The notes: generated by a model from the letters alone, not told the origin. A stretch of 64,000 bases of DNA from Viscum album (GCA_963277665.1 OY728165.1:1760462772-1760526771); one strand, 5' to 3'. Shown: positions 1-13,446, numbered from the stretch's first letter. Numbers and translations are program-made.

Positions 1-3000
1 TCCAAGATATCCATCTACGGGTATTATACTCATTATGAGTAGTAATTGATATGCATCAACATTAATGGACTGTTTTAGGGCACAAACGCTAATAAAACTT
101 ATAATATATTCGGTGGGAAATAGATTCATGCCATGTAGATGGGGAAACCCAAAGTGTAGGTGGGTCACCCTCCATGTCCGTTGGCCTCAGGTACAACACA
201 TATAGAATAGACTGGGTCTTCAAAGCATATACTATAAAAATGTGAGTACATAATTTTTAGAATGAGTCACATGCCATTTCCATCCATTCTAGGTTTACCC
301 GTTTACACTAGACATGTTCTAGTCTATATCTTCAACCCATATACCTCTTCCCAAGAACCTATATATGGGGTAGTTCGTTTAACCCGTTTAGGGAAAACCA
401 TGAAGTGGAGTACATGTAATTCTAGCAACCTATGGACCCTACTTCATGTCTACACATCTTCAGACATACACGTTGAGCCTCTAGGAAGGGGAAAAAACTG
501 TGTGATGGGGGTTATAATATGTGTGATAATTTTATATCCTTAAAAACCCTAGGCCACGCTATGTCTGGCCAAACATCATGTACTCCAGGATTACTTTCTG
601 TTTTCTTCATTATTTTCTAGAATCAGGTGTTTTTCCTCTATGGGCCTCATTTCATCCCCCATATACAATTTTTATGGTCTATTTTTTTTTGAAACTACAG
701 ATCAATAGTCACCTCATCACTCTAACACATAATCGAGGTGTTTCAGATCATCTATATGATCATAAATCTGTTTTGATCATTTTCGACAGAAATTCCTTAA
801 AGAATTATTTCTTCCAATTCGATATGGTTCATCCATCACCATTTTCATCCTAAATCTATTAGGTCATCCTGATTCCGAATCATCAATTTCATATTATTGC
901 ACCATGAAATGAAGCTGAAATGATCATTCGTTCATAACCACACAAAAAATGAAGAACATGTAGAATAAAACAAGGAGAAAATATTCACAAGGAAAACATC
1001 AAGGAAAATACATCATATCATGTTCTATCTTGCATCGATCAATTCCGATAATAATGATCATTAATGGTTTGTATATATAATAATCATCCCCGAAAATTTC
1101 ATGTAATTAAAACCCATCCTATAAGAACAATTGAACAATAGACAATCCTTTTCATTGGTTGGCTCACATTCGTCATCTTATAAATGAATGATGATAATAT
1201 ATCAAAACAAAACAAAATAATTGGGGATTTTATCATTCACTGAATATTATTGGTGATAGCGTTGTCTCCATTGGTGAGATCTATCAATAATAGTGTCCAT
1301 CGATCTTTGATACAAGGTTCTGTCATCAATCTTCATACAAGGAATTATCCAATGATTTTCTCTAGAGCTTCTAGTGAACATCAATGGTTATCAGAAAAAC
1401 CATATGGCCCCACATATCTATTTATTTAAATGAAACGACGTTTTGGAATCAATGAAAAATGGTAAAATCGAATAAATTGTAAAATTTTGTAATTATATAA
1501 AACACCAAAAACTACTTCTCACAGCAGACCTATGTCAGCTGATGTTAGTTTATATAATGAGATTGATACTTTAAAACATCTATAATTATAATTTATTAGT
1601 TTATTAAAATGGAAAGTGGAAAGAACAAAAACTTGTAATTTTAAGGAATAAATTTTGACTCTTGATTATGGAATGATATATTTCCATTTGGAAATTATGT
1701 TTACCATATTATAAATAATCATTAATGAAATTAAAAATTACATGGAGTAACCTAAAATTTCTTAAATTATATTTTCATTATTACATCATAAATGATGTAA
1801 TTTGAGTAATATTAGTTAGGAAAAAAATTATATTTTTCCTATTGACATCAAAATATAAATATTTTAGATATTTAAAAAAATTCAACCCTTATAAAATTTA
1901 AATATGTGAATTTCAAACAAACAACATATTTTATCAAAATAGATTAATAATATATCTATTTAAAAATGTAAATATTAAAAAAATTGATATAAAACATATA
2001 AAAAATATTCTTTTATTTTATTTGAGTTTAATAATCATCATATTTATTTTATGTTATTACATATTTTATATTTACAGAAATTAATTGTAATAATTTTTTA
2101 TGAAAATTAGATTATTTTGAAGTAAAATTATTAATCCAACATTTATGTTATAATTCCCAATGGTCAGGTTACTATTTCCATATATTATGATAATATTAAA
2201 ACAGTCACATTGCTATTACAAAGGTCACTTTACCACCTATAAATAACACTTCATTCATTAACTCAATATTAAATTAAATTCCTCTGATTTCTAATTTGTA
2301 TATTGATTTTTGTTTTACTGATATTTTTGTTTTTTTAGTGTGTTCAATGTGAGTGATGATTTTATTTTATTGGGGAGACCCATATTATCTCATTTTATAT
2401 TTATGTCTTTATATTATTTTCCATTTTAAAATTTTGGAATATTAATTTGGTTTACTTGTGATTAATGTATTATTTTTTTATAACAAATCATTGTCACTTT
2501 TGGTTTTTCTATATTTTATATTTTTTTAAAAATATATATAGTTTTTTACAATAAAAAATTATTTCATAATTTTTTTACTAAAAACAATAGGTTGATAAAA
2601 ATGAAAATTAGATGGATATTGATAACAGTTATATGATATTATGATGTAAATTGTTTTTAAGCTATATGTTTTAAATAAATTCTTTTAATATTTAGTTATA
2701 ATGTTAAAATAAAACATATGGAAATTGATAAAAACATTCAATTATTAATATTTTAAATTTAATTGTTAGTTCATAATGTCCATAAAATAAAATAAATATC
2801 AATAGTATCATTTATAAACACTTTCTGAACATGGAAATTGAGGTTAAATAGTATAAATATTTTTAAAAATGTTTTAATGAAAAATCCCTTACCTCGTGTA
2901 CGTAAATTCTATGTACATTATAATAATATGGAATAATATAAATATAATATATTAATAATTTTTTTTTGAAAAATTTCAAATTCAATACATAATTATGAAT

Positions 3001-3709
3001 TCTTATATATCATTTATTTCCATGTTTTATTTATTTAATGAATAAATTAAATATACATTGGATGTTTTGGGGTTGATATGTTCAAAATTTCATAGTAAGC
3101 GAACATGATTGTCTCATAATTAGTGTAAACTGTGCATCCAAACTGCCCAATTTATAATGGATCATGGGATATGATAACCAAAATGAAGTCAAGGGAAAAC
3201 GTTTCTAGTATCTTCAATTTATTTTATACATCTTTCACAACTTTTAGATTTTCTATTAAATCTTGCACCATTTTTTAATGTATGGCGTGGACCATAGATT
3301 GTCCAAACTACCCAGATGGTTCATGGTATTTCCCCCAATGTTTCCAAACAATCCTTCCAATTAAAATGATTAAAGTTAGAATTTTCAGCTATGATATTTC
3401 AGATATAATCCCCTACCTTTCTAAACTTTCACATGGGAATATTCTCCTCACCCTTATCTCTTAGATGATTCTCCATCATTCTTCTTCCATTTTGATCGAC
3501 ATTAGGTGCGTTGGAATCCTTGAGTTATTTCGTATAATCTATTAAAATTGGATGTGTTATTTTTATTTTTCATATAACCTAGATTTATTCTTTTTGAGTT
3601 TTTTATTCATTCCACCGTAACATATAAGAATTAGATTCTGATGCATGGTTTATTTCTTTTCATTGGAATAGGGTTATTGAAACACCATCTTTTCTTAAAA
3701 TAATATTAC
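1..3709. other. AT-rich intergenic stretch without recognisable gene
   Basis: I see no coding similarity here; the longest open frames (about 90 codons near 262-853) translate to nothing familiar and look like chance. The first 900 bases are somewhat less AT-rich than the rest. A TATAAATA at 2238 followed by C/T-rich text, and CTCACCC-type sequence near 3450, resemble the layout of the Tekay-like LTRs further right, so part of this stretch may be an old plus-strand LTR. I could not align it convincingly. Confidence 0.5.
2238..2245 (+). promoter_or_regulatory. TATA-box-like site, possible LTR promoter
   Basis: TATAAATA lies in a setting (CACCTATAAATAACAC) like that of the LTR promoters elsewhere in the window. 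No downstream gene is visible, and TATA strings are frequent by chance in DNA this AT-rich. Confidence 0.2.
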
Positions 3710-4207
3710 ATAACTTTTCTACAATACATAAATAACAATAGAAATATAATCCAAATGAAATTATTATACTACATTCATTAGAAACATGGAAAAATAACAA
3801 TAGTATATAAGGGAATTACATTATATCCCACTAGGTTCTTCTAAAAAAGAACCCTAATTAGACACATCAAACATAATACATATATTTATAACCTTTGGAT
3901 GTGAATAAAAAATTGGGTGAGATTAAATGCTCAGTAAGGATAAACATGTCATAAATGTGAGAATAAAAATGAGAATATGGGTATGTTAACATGATCATGA
4001 AAATTTAATATCATGCCCTTCATATCAAAGATCATAAACAGGAATCATGGTATAATGATTGGTAGTTCGTATGGAATAAATCACAAGAAAATAAGAAGCA
4101 TTCGACACGAAACAATAACATATGAATTAATCATATAATTGTGAAAAAACATATTATAATATAATATTATTTCCCTAATATACATGTTATCACTTCTATG
4201 ACCATCA

Positions 4208-4358
4208 TAGTAGTATGTGTTTACACCAAATACTATCATTAAAGTCATGGGTCACTCCCATGTCCTTCTTAGTAGCATATGTTCACTCTACATACCATCT
4301 TGGATTTTAGTTCACTCCCATTTACATAATAGTAGTCATGTTTTACTCCCATGAATAT
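4208..4358 (-). repeat. 31-base tandem repeat inside LTR A
   Basis: About five units start near 4208, 4239, 4270, 4301 and 4330; TAGTAG recurs at 4208, 4270 and 4330 and TCACTCCCAT at 4252 and 4312. On the minus strand the units resemble the 31-base units at 12219-12342 and 21401-21524, which argues that the minus- and plus-strand elements belong to one LTR family. Confidence 0.6.
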
Positions 4359-6703
4359 ATATTTCAACACCATTAGATATAAATCAATACCCAACACATT
4401 GAGGTAAATATAGGTCCAACCCATCTCCTAGTGAAATCGTTCATACATGTTCCAAAAATTATAAAAAGACATATCCTAGCCCACTAAATTAAGAATGTAT
4501 AATAATATTACAATATTATCCTAATCTATTGAAAATGATACTAAATTCATAATATTTCCATCAAATGTATAGCCCATAAAATGCAGTAGGTTTTATAAGC
4601 ATATAACCTATGAAAGAGAAACTAGTATCATAAACGTCATTCCATAAAAAAACATTCATGGAATTTTTACGAATAGAGAAATTGATCATTTCCACATAAA
4701 GGCCTGAGTAACACAAGTGGATATTCTCTTAGATTGGAAATAATTTTATTGATCAATTAAAAATAATTCTTTAATAAATAACATTTCATATTTGAAAAAT
4801 AATTTTTAAAACATAAGACCTATCGAAAACATTTTTCTATATAAATAGCTTTTAAAAAATATAAAGGGATCATTGAACTCAATTAAATAAATTTAAAATA
4901 ATTTTACATTGAAAATTATATCTTTTGATCATTTGAATTCATTTTGAATTTTTCTTAATTATGGATTTAGACCAATAATATATTTCTGAATGAAGATATA
5001 AATACATTTTGATTTTACATAAATTTTTTTCCTAAATTATCTTAAGTACCAGTATGTGGAAATTTTTTTAATAATACTTTTATAAATCTCCACATAAATC
5101 TGTATAAATAAACACATGACTGTTATTGAAATATGGATAATAAGATCTCATCAGAATTAATATAATCATTAATAGTAATGATAAAAGATGAGATTTATGA
5201 AGTAAACACTGACGACATTGTAACATTGCATCATTCACTCCAGGATACAAAATTAATTTACATAAATTATGAAATATCATGGAATGAATAGATTCATTAT
5301 ATATAATCACTAATAGAAGTATATACACCTTTAAAATAAATGAGTTTGTATAAAAAACATCTATCTCAAAAAAAGAATTTTGTGAAAACATTGTCTTGCA
5401 GAATTAGTTACTTTTGAAATATTAAAAACATGAAAGATATATATTATAATAGATTTTTAAATAAAAATAAATTTAATATAAATAATATAAAAATATATTC
5501 ATGGGAATTATATACACTAAAAAAATTAAAAGAGTGGTGTCTAAGGAATCTATCTAAATGAAATAAAAAGTGATATGAAATTTCTCTTACTTTGTGTCTT
5601 GTCAGTCATCATAATCAAACAAATATCTTGTATGATAAATATATGTTTTTATAAATTGTAGATACAAAAATATTCTTATATATAATACCATATATATTTT
5701 TATTGTGACATTATATTACCCTCTTGTTATCAACTATATGTTATGGTTTCACTTTGGATAATATTCCCTTGTTTTCATTACATATGTCTTAATTTTGTAT
5801 ATCATTGGTCCTTATAATTATATCATGATTTATAGAATTTAAACAGTGATATAAATATCAAATCTTCCCTATATATTTTTATTATAAAAAATATATAATA
5901 TAAAATATTGAAATTCAATACATCGTTTGTGGAGATGGAAGGTAGCATGCACGCATGAACATTGTTTCAGTTTTTATTGTCTTGTTGATTGAAATATTGA
6001 AAATTAAATATATGAATATATATAGGTATATATTATAATTACTGTAGAATTATTAATTCATTTATATAATACAAAATCACTAAATTCGTCTTTAATACAT
6101 ACTATGTATAGTGGGAGTGAATTACATCAATTTTTGTTGGACGTTATCCACACATCCTACAAAGATATCAACGCATTTCCACCAAATAGAATGTATAATG
6201 ATATTTGTTGTAAAAGGATTATAGAAATATTAATAAATAATAAATAAGATATACAACATGACTAAATATATTTTCCATCATAATTTCCACAATGATAGGT
6301 GATAAGGGAAAAATTAGTAATCAAATTTTCATGAGGAAATAGTTTCCTGTATATGTAAATAGTAAGTTCATTACCAATTAATTGGATTTGAGTGTATGTG
6401 TATGTCAAAAACTTTTCATAAGAACATAATATTATATTTATGGTACATGTATTATCTTACAAAAATGTAATAAGAAAAATTGAGGGTGTGGATAATTGAT
6501 ATAATGTAAATGAATATGAGGAATAATGTTACCTCTTATTCGTGTCACTTCGTTTACTATGAACCAAATGCATTACATGGATTTATTTATTCCATTGGAT
6601 AGGATTCTACTATTAGGGGATGAATATTTCAGATCTATTTTGTAATAACATGTATGATCCAATATTTCAATAGAGGTGTGATGATGTTGTAGGAGAAGAG
6701 GCA

Positions 6704-6713
6704 TTTTATATTA
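6704..6713 (-). promoter_or_regulatory. LTR TATA region, minus strand
   Basis: On the minus strand this reads TAATATAAAA, upstream of pyrimidine-rich sequence. It aligns with the TATA regions of the related LTRs at 33391 and 39311. It would drive the transcript of the minus-strand LTR; it is inferred to be dead. Confidence 0.45.
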
Positions 6714-7660
6714 GAAGAAGAGTGTCACTATAGTAGTATTTTGAAAAATTATCCCATACACAATTTATACATGAAAATTGGATCAAATGATAGATCCAAT
6801 TATAGAAAAGGAATGATTGGGTAGAAATATGGCCATAAAATGGATCTTTTCCTATTTTATAGGCAATTTGGGTCCGAAATTAATGGTTTAGTAATTTTTT
6901 AACCTAATTTTTCTCTTCACTATTGTAATTAATAAAATTGACTTTCACTAATAATTTTTTTGTGAACATCTATCTTTATGATATTAGATATTATAAATTT
7001 ATTTATTCCCCAAATGTAATATATTGTTTCATATTCGAATCATATAAGTGGAGTAAATTAATTTAAATTACTTCTTGATGATGGGAAACCAATGCGAGTA
7101 TTTAATGTATAAATATCCAAATGATATCTATGTCTTTATACCCAATTTCAAAATGATATTGAGTATAATGACCTAAATTGGATGAATTGATAAAAATTTT
7201 ATGTAATTAAACATTTAAAAAAATTATTTTTTAATATATCCTTATAAAAAATTATATGGAAAAGTAGTTTTGAATTTATATTTATTGATTCTCACTATTC
7301 ATTGAAAAATGATTTCTATGAGAAAAAATAATAAAAACTAACCCTTAGTAAATTCTAAAATTATAAATTGAAGAAAAATTTATTTTACCATATTCATTTT
7401 CAAAATTTTTATAAATTTAATTTATTATTTTTCATTGAGATACATAAAGTGTAGTTTATTTTGTAAAATAGTATCTTTAAATGTATTAATAATTTACTAA
7501 AAATTATTACTTTCATTGAAAATAATTTTTACTTATATAAAACCATTCTGAAAAAATATGAATAATATTTATTACTATTAATATTACTATTTTAATGGAT
7601 ATGTTATTATTATATCATTTAAATAATAATAATAATGAAAAAATTGTTTTATATAAACCC

Positions 7661-7743
7661 AGTGTTCTGTGTAACATACACTAAGTTGGTGTTTCATGTA
7701 ACGTAGGCCAAGTCAATGTTGTGTGTAATGTACATAGGTTCGG
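7661..7743 (-). repeat. 27-28-base tandem repeat, three units
   Basis: Units 7661-7688, 7689-7715 and 7716-7743 each follow the pattern GTGTT..TGTAA..TA..C..AGT. They sit between the integrase end and LTR A, that is, in the 3' untranslated part of the minus-strand element. Confidence 0.6.
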
Positions 7744-7789
7744 TTTTGCATATGCAGAGTGGGATACATTTAAAACAAATTTTTTTCAT

Positions 7790-8070
7790 AGTTCGATAAA
7801 TGGTATCAATGGAATTTTCTTTTATTCAAGAAAAACATGTTAATAATATCTTTCTGTGTTACATTTTTCCTCCCATAAATTCAATATCTTCCTACAAAAA
7901 TTTCATTATGGTACATGAAAATGTAGATTCTTCTACTTCATCACAACCTAATGATCCCACATATCATCCTATAACTGGTAATTTCTACACAATATTTTCT
8001 TCAATGTTAGTGGTCATGTTTTGTAGAACATTCTCTAATTTGTAAACAATTTCCATTTTTTTTCTTTATA
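7790..8070 (-). pseudogene. Possible remnant of integrase tail/chromodomain
   Basis: Directly downstream of the GPF region, the minus strand holds a short run (about 7960-8040) vaguely like the chromodomain of Tekay integrases (an N..T..EE pattern). The frame is broken. The position is right, but the match alone is weak, and this may simply be 3' untranslated sequence. Confidence 0.25.
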
Positions 8071-9227
8071 TGAAATATCATATTCCAGTTATATGAACTA
8101 TGAGTTTGTTACGTGTGAAGGGTCTGGTATGTAGTTCATCATGTGAGATACATTAAAAACAACATAGACTTGAGACATATTTATACGATGTGAAAAGTAA
8201 TAGGATACCATCCTGATGAAGACAAGAATTTCAAAGGGACCGAAATACCATTGGATTATTTTCACATTATTCTAAAATCTCATGACATACTTTTTGGGAG
8301 AGATTCATAGGAGAAAAATTTCCCAGACATCAAATTATAGATCATATCAGTGTTTATCATCATACATTATCTATAAATTTTTACCTTCCTTGATATGTTT
8401 CTTAATAGATCTAATGTTAACTGTCATTTCTTCATTGATATCGTGTCCCAAAATCATTATTTCTATAACATCATTGAATCATGTTGGAGATCTAAATGTG
8501 GAACCATAAAGGACTTAATATGTTTCCATTTTAATTCATTAGTGGACAATATTTTTTAATTACAACTCAAGTATAAAAATGTTTTGATCCCAAAATCCAT
8601 ATAAATCCATTGAAAAATATATCCAAATATCCTCAATGGTTTGAATTTTTCTTTTAGAATGATCATATTTATGAGTATTATTTGAAATACTAAAACTCAA
8701 TTCTGTATCCAATGCGGGCAGAATCTATTTCCAAAACACTGAGATGAACCTCAGATCATGATCTGATACAATGGAATATGGTAGTCTATGTAACCGTACC
8801 CCATTCATAGTGTATATAATGGAATTATGATCCCTATATAAGTATTATATGATAGAAATTATATGTTCTCACTTTTATGTTGATCAACTACCACTCATAT
8901 TCCACTAATCCCCTTAGATGTTTCGGGTACTACAATGAAACAATCCTGAGTTATGTTCTCATATTTCAATTCTAGTTTTTCTAATAGATGAAACAACCCC
9001 TTATTCACTTCATATTCTTCCCTAAAATGTTGGAATACCAAACATTGAGATACAAACTCTATGATATCTATCTTCATTCTATAAAACTTTATGAATTCAT
9101 TCAAAACCCATGAAATATTCGTAAATCCATGAGGAATAGTGAATAATGAAATATTAGCATCCTCAAATAGTTCCTTCATCAAATATAGAATGGAAGGAAC
9201 ACAAAAACAGTTACTGAACATTATCAT
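8070..9227 (-). pseudogene. Ty3/gypsy integrase, decayed
   Basis: Integrase joins the reverse-transcribed element DNA to the host chromosome. In minus-strand order I read the zinc-binding H2C2 region (9227-8895: FCVP start, IPHGFTN, then FVSQCLVFQ, where the second C of CxxC is F), the ENITQDC stretch that aligns with the first catalytic Asp region, the second Asp region IVSDHDLRF at about 8775-8745 followed by the degenerate HPQTDGQSE-type segment, and at about 8245-8090 a GPFEIL block with a VSHMMNYIPDPSHV tail, diagnostic of plant Ty3/gypsy integrases. Stops and frameshifts are present between blocks, so it is not functional. RNase H follows upstream (right), LTR A downstream (left), the standard order. 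Confidence 0.85.
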
Positions 9228-9389
9228 TCCATCGGGATTAAGGTTAATCTCAGGAACATGTGTTTATTTTTTTTCTCTACTTATTCCCTTTTCACCTCAA
9301 TAATCATATCTTTTATAGAAGATTGAAAATTATTTTTAGAAAGATACAATTTTCCCCCTTCTATTAGTATTAACATCTACATTCATTTA

Positions 9390-9711
9390 AAATCTATAAA
9401 TATGGGATATGTTATGATCCTCATCATAGATAAGGTAGCATGATCCTTTTGACACAAAGCGTCTTCCACATTGTTAATATTCCCAAGGATGTAATGTATT
9501 GAGTAGTAAAAATACTTTATCAAATCTATTCATATTCTCTAGAAGATATTATACTCCTTTTAAGTGAATATATATTTAATAATTTTGTTATTAGTATACA
9601 TATATATATATATAACATCTTGGCATGAATATTATACCTCCTATATTTAATGAAAAATTTATAGCTCCTAACTCCAAAGAAATATTTGGGTAAATTTTAC
9701 CATTAGTTATA
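9390..9711 (-). pseudogene. Ty3/gypsy RNase H, C-terminal part, cut by a nested insertion
   Basis: On the minus strand, KIYPNISLELGA (about 9698-9663) matches the KNYPTHDLELAA core of gypsy RNase H. It is followed by the degenerate YLYG..YTDHKSLKYIFT segment (TNNKIIKYIFT) and the end motif, read as ILGNINNVEDALCQK (about 9500-9450), equivalent to HPGKANVVADALSRK. Several stops are present. The similarity stops abruptly near 9700 and resumes at 21921 with the N-terminal half, so a plus-strand element split this domain. It would have degraded the RNA strand of the RNA/DNA hybrid during reverse transcription. Confidence 0.85.
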
Positions 9712-11020
9712 GTGAACAAAACATTGATTAAAAAAATTACATCTATTTTAATGTCTTGTGGATATAGAAAACACATAAACTTTTTTATTATGTTAAAATA
9801 ACCATTACGTCTCTATAAAAATGATAATATAGCCATTTAACACTGATCAAATAACTAGTTTATATATATGTTTTTAACAAATACATTTTAAAAAGACACA
9901 GGATGTTATGACCTCAACAAGTAGGATCATTCTATTAAGACAATTTATCCAATATTTATAGGAAGATTTATTTTTTGGGATTTTCCCATGTCGAATACCA
10001 AGACAATATCCAACAACTTAGTCATGATAGAAATTTTTTACGAGAGATGTTTCAGCCCATCGATATCATGACCCAATCCATTATCACTGAATGGCTCCAT
10101 GGAAGCACCAACACTGCACACCATACTCTTACATCATATGATGGATTAATAAATATATATGTAACAATACCCTAACATTATTATTATGTGCATTTTTTCT
10201 ATAGAATAATGAATATAAATTCATTTTATTATTGTTACATTGTAAATGTTTTTTAAAAAAATAGTATTTTTAGTTGATATTTAAATTGAAATATGAAATC
10301 CATTTTGATGATTTAAAGGATTTTTTGATTATATGATATTTTCATAAAATTGTATTACGGAATTATTTTTTATTAAATATAAAATATCCTATAATATTTA
10401 TGAATACAATTTTAATTGGTATTAATTTTTGAAAACGGCTTCCATCAAAACCAACGAATTATCAATAAATGTTTGTTTTTATGTTAAAATTAAAAATTCA
10501 ATTATTTAGAAAATTATTTGAATAAAATAAATTTTATTTTTGGAATCAGGACACTGAAATTTTCCAATGGAAATTTTTTCAAAATTTTGTGAGATAATTA
10601 AATATTGGGGTAAAAATTAAATACCATAAAAATATAAAATGTGTTTTGTGACATATTAATGAACCTGTAGTTATGTAATTAAATACTATAAAAGGTATAT
10701 TATTCAAATATATGTTTTATATTTAATATTATGTGATTTTATATTTGATTGATTAATTTTATAGTTCCATAGTGGACCCTCCAAGACTTAGTTAATATTT
10801 TATCCTTTTAAATGATTATCATGAGAGTGTGACTCACCTCCCATAAGAAGTCCAAATATTTTAATATTTTCGGCCATTGGACATAAAAAATAATTTCTCC
10901 TATAATAATTGTAAAAAACATAAGAAAAAAACAATTGGAATGTTTCTGGTTTTTAATATTTAGTTATAGAGATTCCAGAACCTTAGGTTGTGAAATATTA
11001 AATAATTGCCCTCTAATTTC

Positions 11021-11030
11021 TTATATAATC
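11021..11030 (+). promoter_or_regulatory. LTR TATA box of the nested element
   Basis: TTATATAATC is followed by C/A-rich sequence (CCCACACATTATCCCAC), typical of the transcription start region of Tekay-like LTRs. In the 3' LTR the matching site (about 20198) reads AAAATAATCCCACACAT, so the TATA has decayed there. Confidence 0.5.
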
Positions 11031-12218
11031 CCACACATTATCCCACATCTCATCACAAAAAATCCTTGTATAACATCCCTAATCTGACCCACCCTATCTA
11101 GAAACCTCCCAAGGTTCCCCAAGCTCTCTCAAAGGCCTTCCTCAATCTCTTATAATCACACAATAATGTATGGGATCATCACTTCCCTCTAATCTTTTCA
11201 AATTCAATCATCATAATTGAAAAATGTACTTGTAATTTAAAATGGTTATAATGTATTTATTTTATAATAACTCTATTACTATATATTTTATTTTGTTTTA
11301 ATATGGTGTTATTTATCATCCATTAATTTTAACCTTACCGAAGTTGTTACTATTCCAAACATTCATATGGGATTTTCCACCATCCTCTTTTACCAAGATT
11401 TCATTTCATGACATGTCTTTAAATTTATTTTATTACTATATTAGAATATGTAATTATATAAACACATTACTGCCCATTTTATGTATATATTATTAGAACA
11501 TCTTTCACTCTAATTTATTCCACTTATGAACCCTTATGTATACTCGTTACAAAGCCGAATTTTCATAATTGATTTCTTCCTTTCTCATTTCTGTCTATAT
11601 GTTTTAGGTTGATATACCGTTTTATTTTGAATTATTAATGTTGGGTATGATTTCATAACTCACCCATTATTACCTTCTTATGATTAATTAATTTTTTCCT
11701 CTTTCCCTCACATTAATCACTCCCACATACACTTGTTACCATGTCAAAATCTTGTAGGATTTATTCCATTTCTTCTCATTCTTCATGTTTATTTATTATG
11801 ATACACCTTATATATACAAATTTAATTTGGTGGGAAATGTATATATATTTCACCATTACATTAAATTTCTTTTAAATGTTATCAGATACACCTTTATCTC
11901 TCATCCACCTTTTTATCTATTTTTATGTCATGTTGTCATGCTTCTGAAATTACAACACTATATTCCAAAATATTCATTAAGTAGTTTATACTATACCCAT
12001 ATTGTTTTCTAGTATATTCACCTTTATGAACATATAAATATTGAAGGGTACTTAAATTTATGTATTCCACGCTCCATTATCATGTAATAAATGATGATGT
12101 TTAATGATTCCGTGTTATATGATCCATGTGGCACAGTTATGCATGAAATGAAATGGTTATTAAGAGTGTTCTCTGATAGAGCTCAAATGAATTGGGTAAT
12201 GTTTAGTATCATGATATT

Positions 12219-12342
12219 CCATGTGGAATGAGGGTTTACACTTTCTAATCCTTGTGAAATTAGGTATTAACCATGCTAACTCATGTGCAAATAGGTTTTA
12301 CTCATTCTAATCCATTTGTAATGAGACATGGCTCATGTTAAT
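12219..12342 (+). repeat. 31-base tandem repeat, four units (5' LTR)
   Basis: Exactly four 31-base units start at 12219, 12250, 12281 and 12312, of the form CCATGTG.AATGAGG.TTACTCATTCTAAT. The 3' LTR has four units of the same length at 21401-21524. Confidence 0.9.
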
Positions 12343-12740
12343 ATCATGTTGTATGTTATTGAAACATTTCCATGTCATGAAAATCAAGTTATATTATTCG
12401 TTTATGTTCATGTATTTCTTGTTCTCTATTCATATTCTTATTTCCTAATGTGTATATTATTTTTCAGGTTATTCCATGTTTACTCACTTACTGGCCTATA
12501 TATCTCACCCTTTCCTTTTTGTATGTTTCCATGTTATCCCATGAAATGCTAATTATGAAGGAATATTGTGGTCACGTAAAAGGATTTTTTGAAAAAGATG
12601 TTGTATTTTTTGTTTATGTTATTATGTAATGCTCCTAATTTCCCAAGTCACTAAACCACTAAATCCCAAAAGTTTTATTAAGTTCATGTTTATTTAATAA
12701 ATCAAGATTAATTGTTCAACAAACGTAAGTGTTGTTATAG

Positions 12741-12752
12741 TTTTTATCAAGG
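12741..12752 (+). other. Degenerate primer-binding site (tRNA-iMet type)
   Basis: TTTTTATCAAGGG follows the 5' LTR directly and resembles TGGTATCAGAGC, the complement of the 3' end of initiator tRNA-Met used by most plant gypsy elements. The initial GG is lost. The position supports the call more than the sequence does. Confidence 0.45.
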
Positions 12753-13446
12753 GATATGTTTAGTAATTATTGGGATTTGCATTGGAAAACCCTAGTTAAA
12801 GCCTTAGGGATTAAAATAAGTTTAATAAAAACATCCCTAAATTTTGTTCAGTATAGATTAATTTATTTATCAAGAAAATACATCCCTATATAGATATGAA
12901 CATGTTGTGGTGGATCTGGTACATATGTATCTATGGGTAAAACCTCAACACACTGCTTTGAGGAAGACTCGAATGATAACTGGTGCCTGAAAACGGAAAA
13001 AATTTCACTCGTTTTTCAACACTTCCAAGGGATATGATTTGGTAAATTCATAAGCATATTATGATCCCTTATTAAGGGAATAAAAATTTCCCCTATGAAT
13101 ATATTTTTGTAACTAGATCATGGATAACATAGACTAATGCCAATTAATGCTTATTTTAAATAAATAAATGTATATTATAGGTTATCCTAATTGGTCAATG
13201 GGTTACCCTTTATATATTACCCCTAACATTCATTTTATTCTATCTAGTGGATAGTAATAGGAGGAACCAGGATAACAACGTGTACGATGATCAATGTGAT
13301 GACTGTTCTAATGAGATTCCCAATCTATTATGTGCATGAATCAGAACATAAATCTTGATACTATCTTAAATATAAAAAAATTTGAATAGAAATATGGTTA
13401 AAGAATAATATCATCATCCTACCCCCTCATGAAATAACAATCCACA
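12753..13446 (+). other. Untranslated leader of the nested element
   Basis: Non-coding stretch between PBS and gag. I see no open frame or motif of note. A run of GGTGCCTGAAAACGG near 12980 resembles a PBS for another tRNA but is too far from the LTR. Confidence 0.5.

Larger units (their letters stand above)
3710..7650 (-). mobile_element. Minus-strand LTR (A), 3' LTR of the left Tekay-like element
   Basis: This segment lies directly downstream (on the minus strand) of an integrase C-terminus, where a 3' LTR belongs. It aligns in patches with the LTR at 31-34.3 kb: the GCATGAAC block at 5953 matches 32670, the text around 6530-6570 (TTACC..GAACCAAATGC) matches 33220-33260, the TATA region at 6704 matches 33391, and 3915-3945 matches 31145-31170. 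It also carries a 31-base tandem repeat shared with the nested plus-strand element. Edges are estimated to about 100 bases. No coding content; open frames such as 5080-5391 are chance. Confidence 0.65.
9713..12740 (+). mobile_element. 5' LTR of the nested element
   Basis: It aligns end to end with 17765-18795 plus 19911-21915. The start TGAACAAAA matches TAACAAA..ACATT at 17765; shared landmarks include the TTATATAATCCCACACAT promoter region, the AACCTTCCAAGGTTC block (11101-11120 against 20280-20297), and four 31-base repeat units at the same place. It ends just before a degenerate tRNA-Met primer site. The short open frames at 9975, 11785 and 12328 lie in the LTR and are not genes. Confidence 0.85.

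Noticed and set aside
262..853. Two plus-strand open frames of 91 and 93 codons
   Set aside because: No recognisable domain, no neighbouring gene structure, unbiased composition; frames of this size occur by chance in 64 kb.
5080..5391. Minus-strand 103-codon open frame with hydrophobic runs
   Set aside because: It lies inside LTR A, and hydrophobic runs are expected from T-rich codons; no support as a membrane protein.
9713..9776. Continuation of minus-strand RNase H into 9713-9776 (an open frame runs through)
   Set aside because: The open frame 9776-9591 crosses the insertion edge, but alignment with the RNase H motif starts only at KIYP (9698). The part beyond matches the start of the 3' LTR at 17765 instead.
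12980..13000. GGTGCCTGAAAACGG as primer-binding site of the nested element
   Set aside because: It lies about 240 bases beyond the LTR end; the degenerate ATCA-containing site at 12741 directly follows the LTR.
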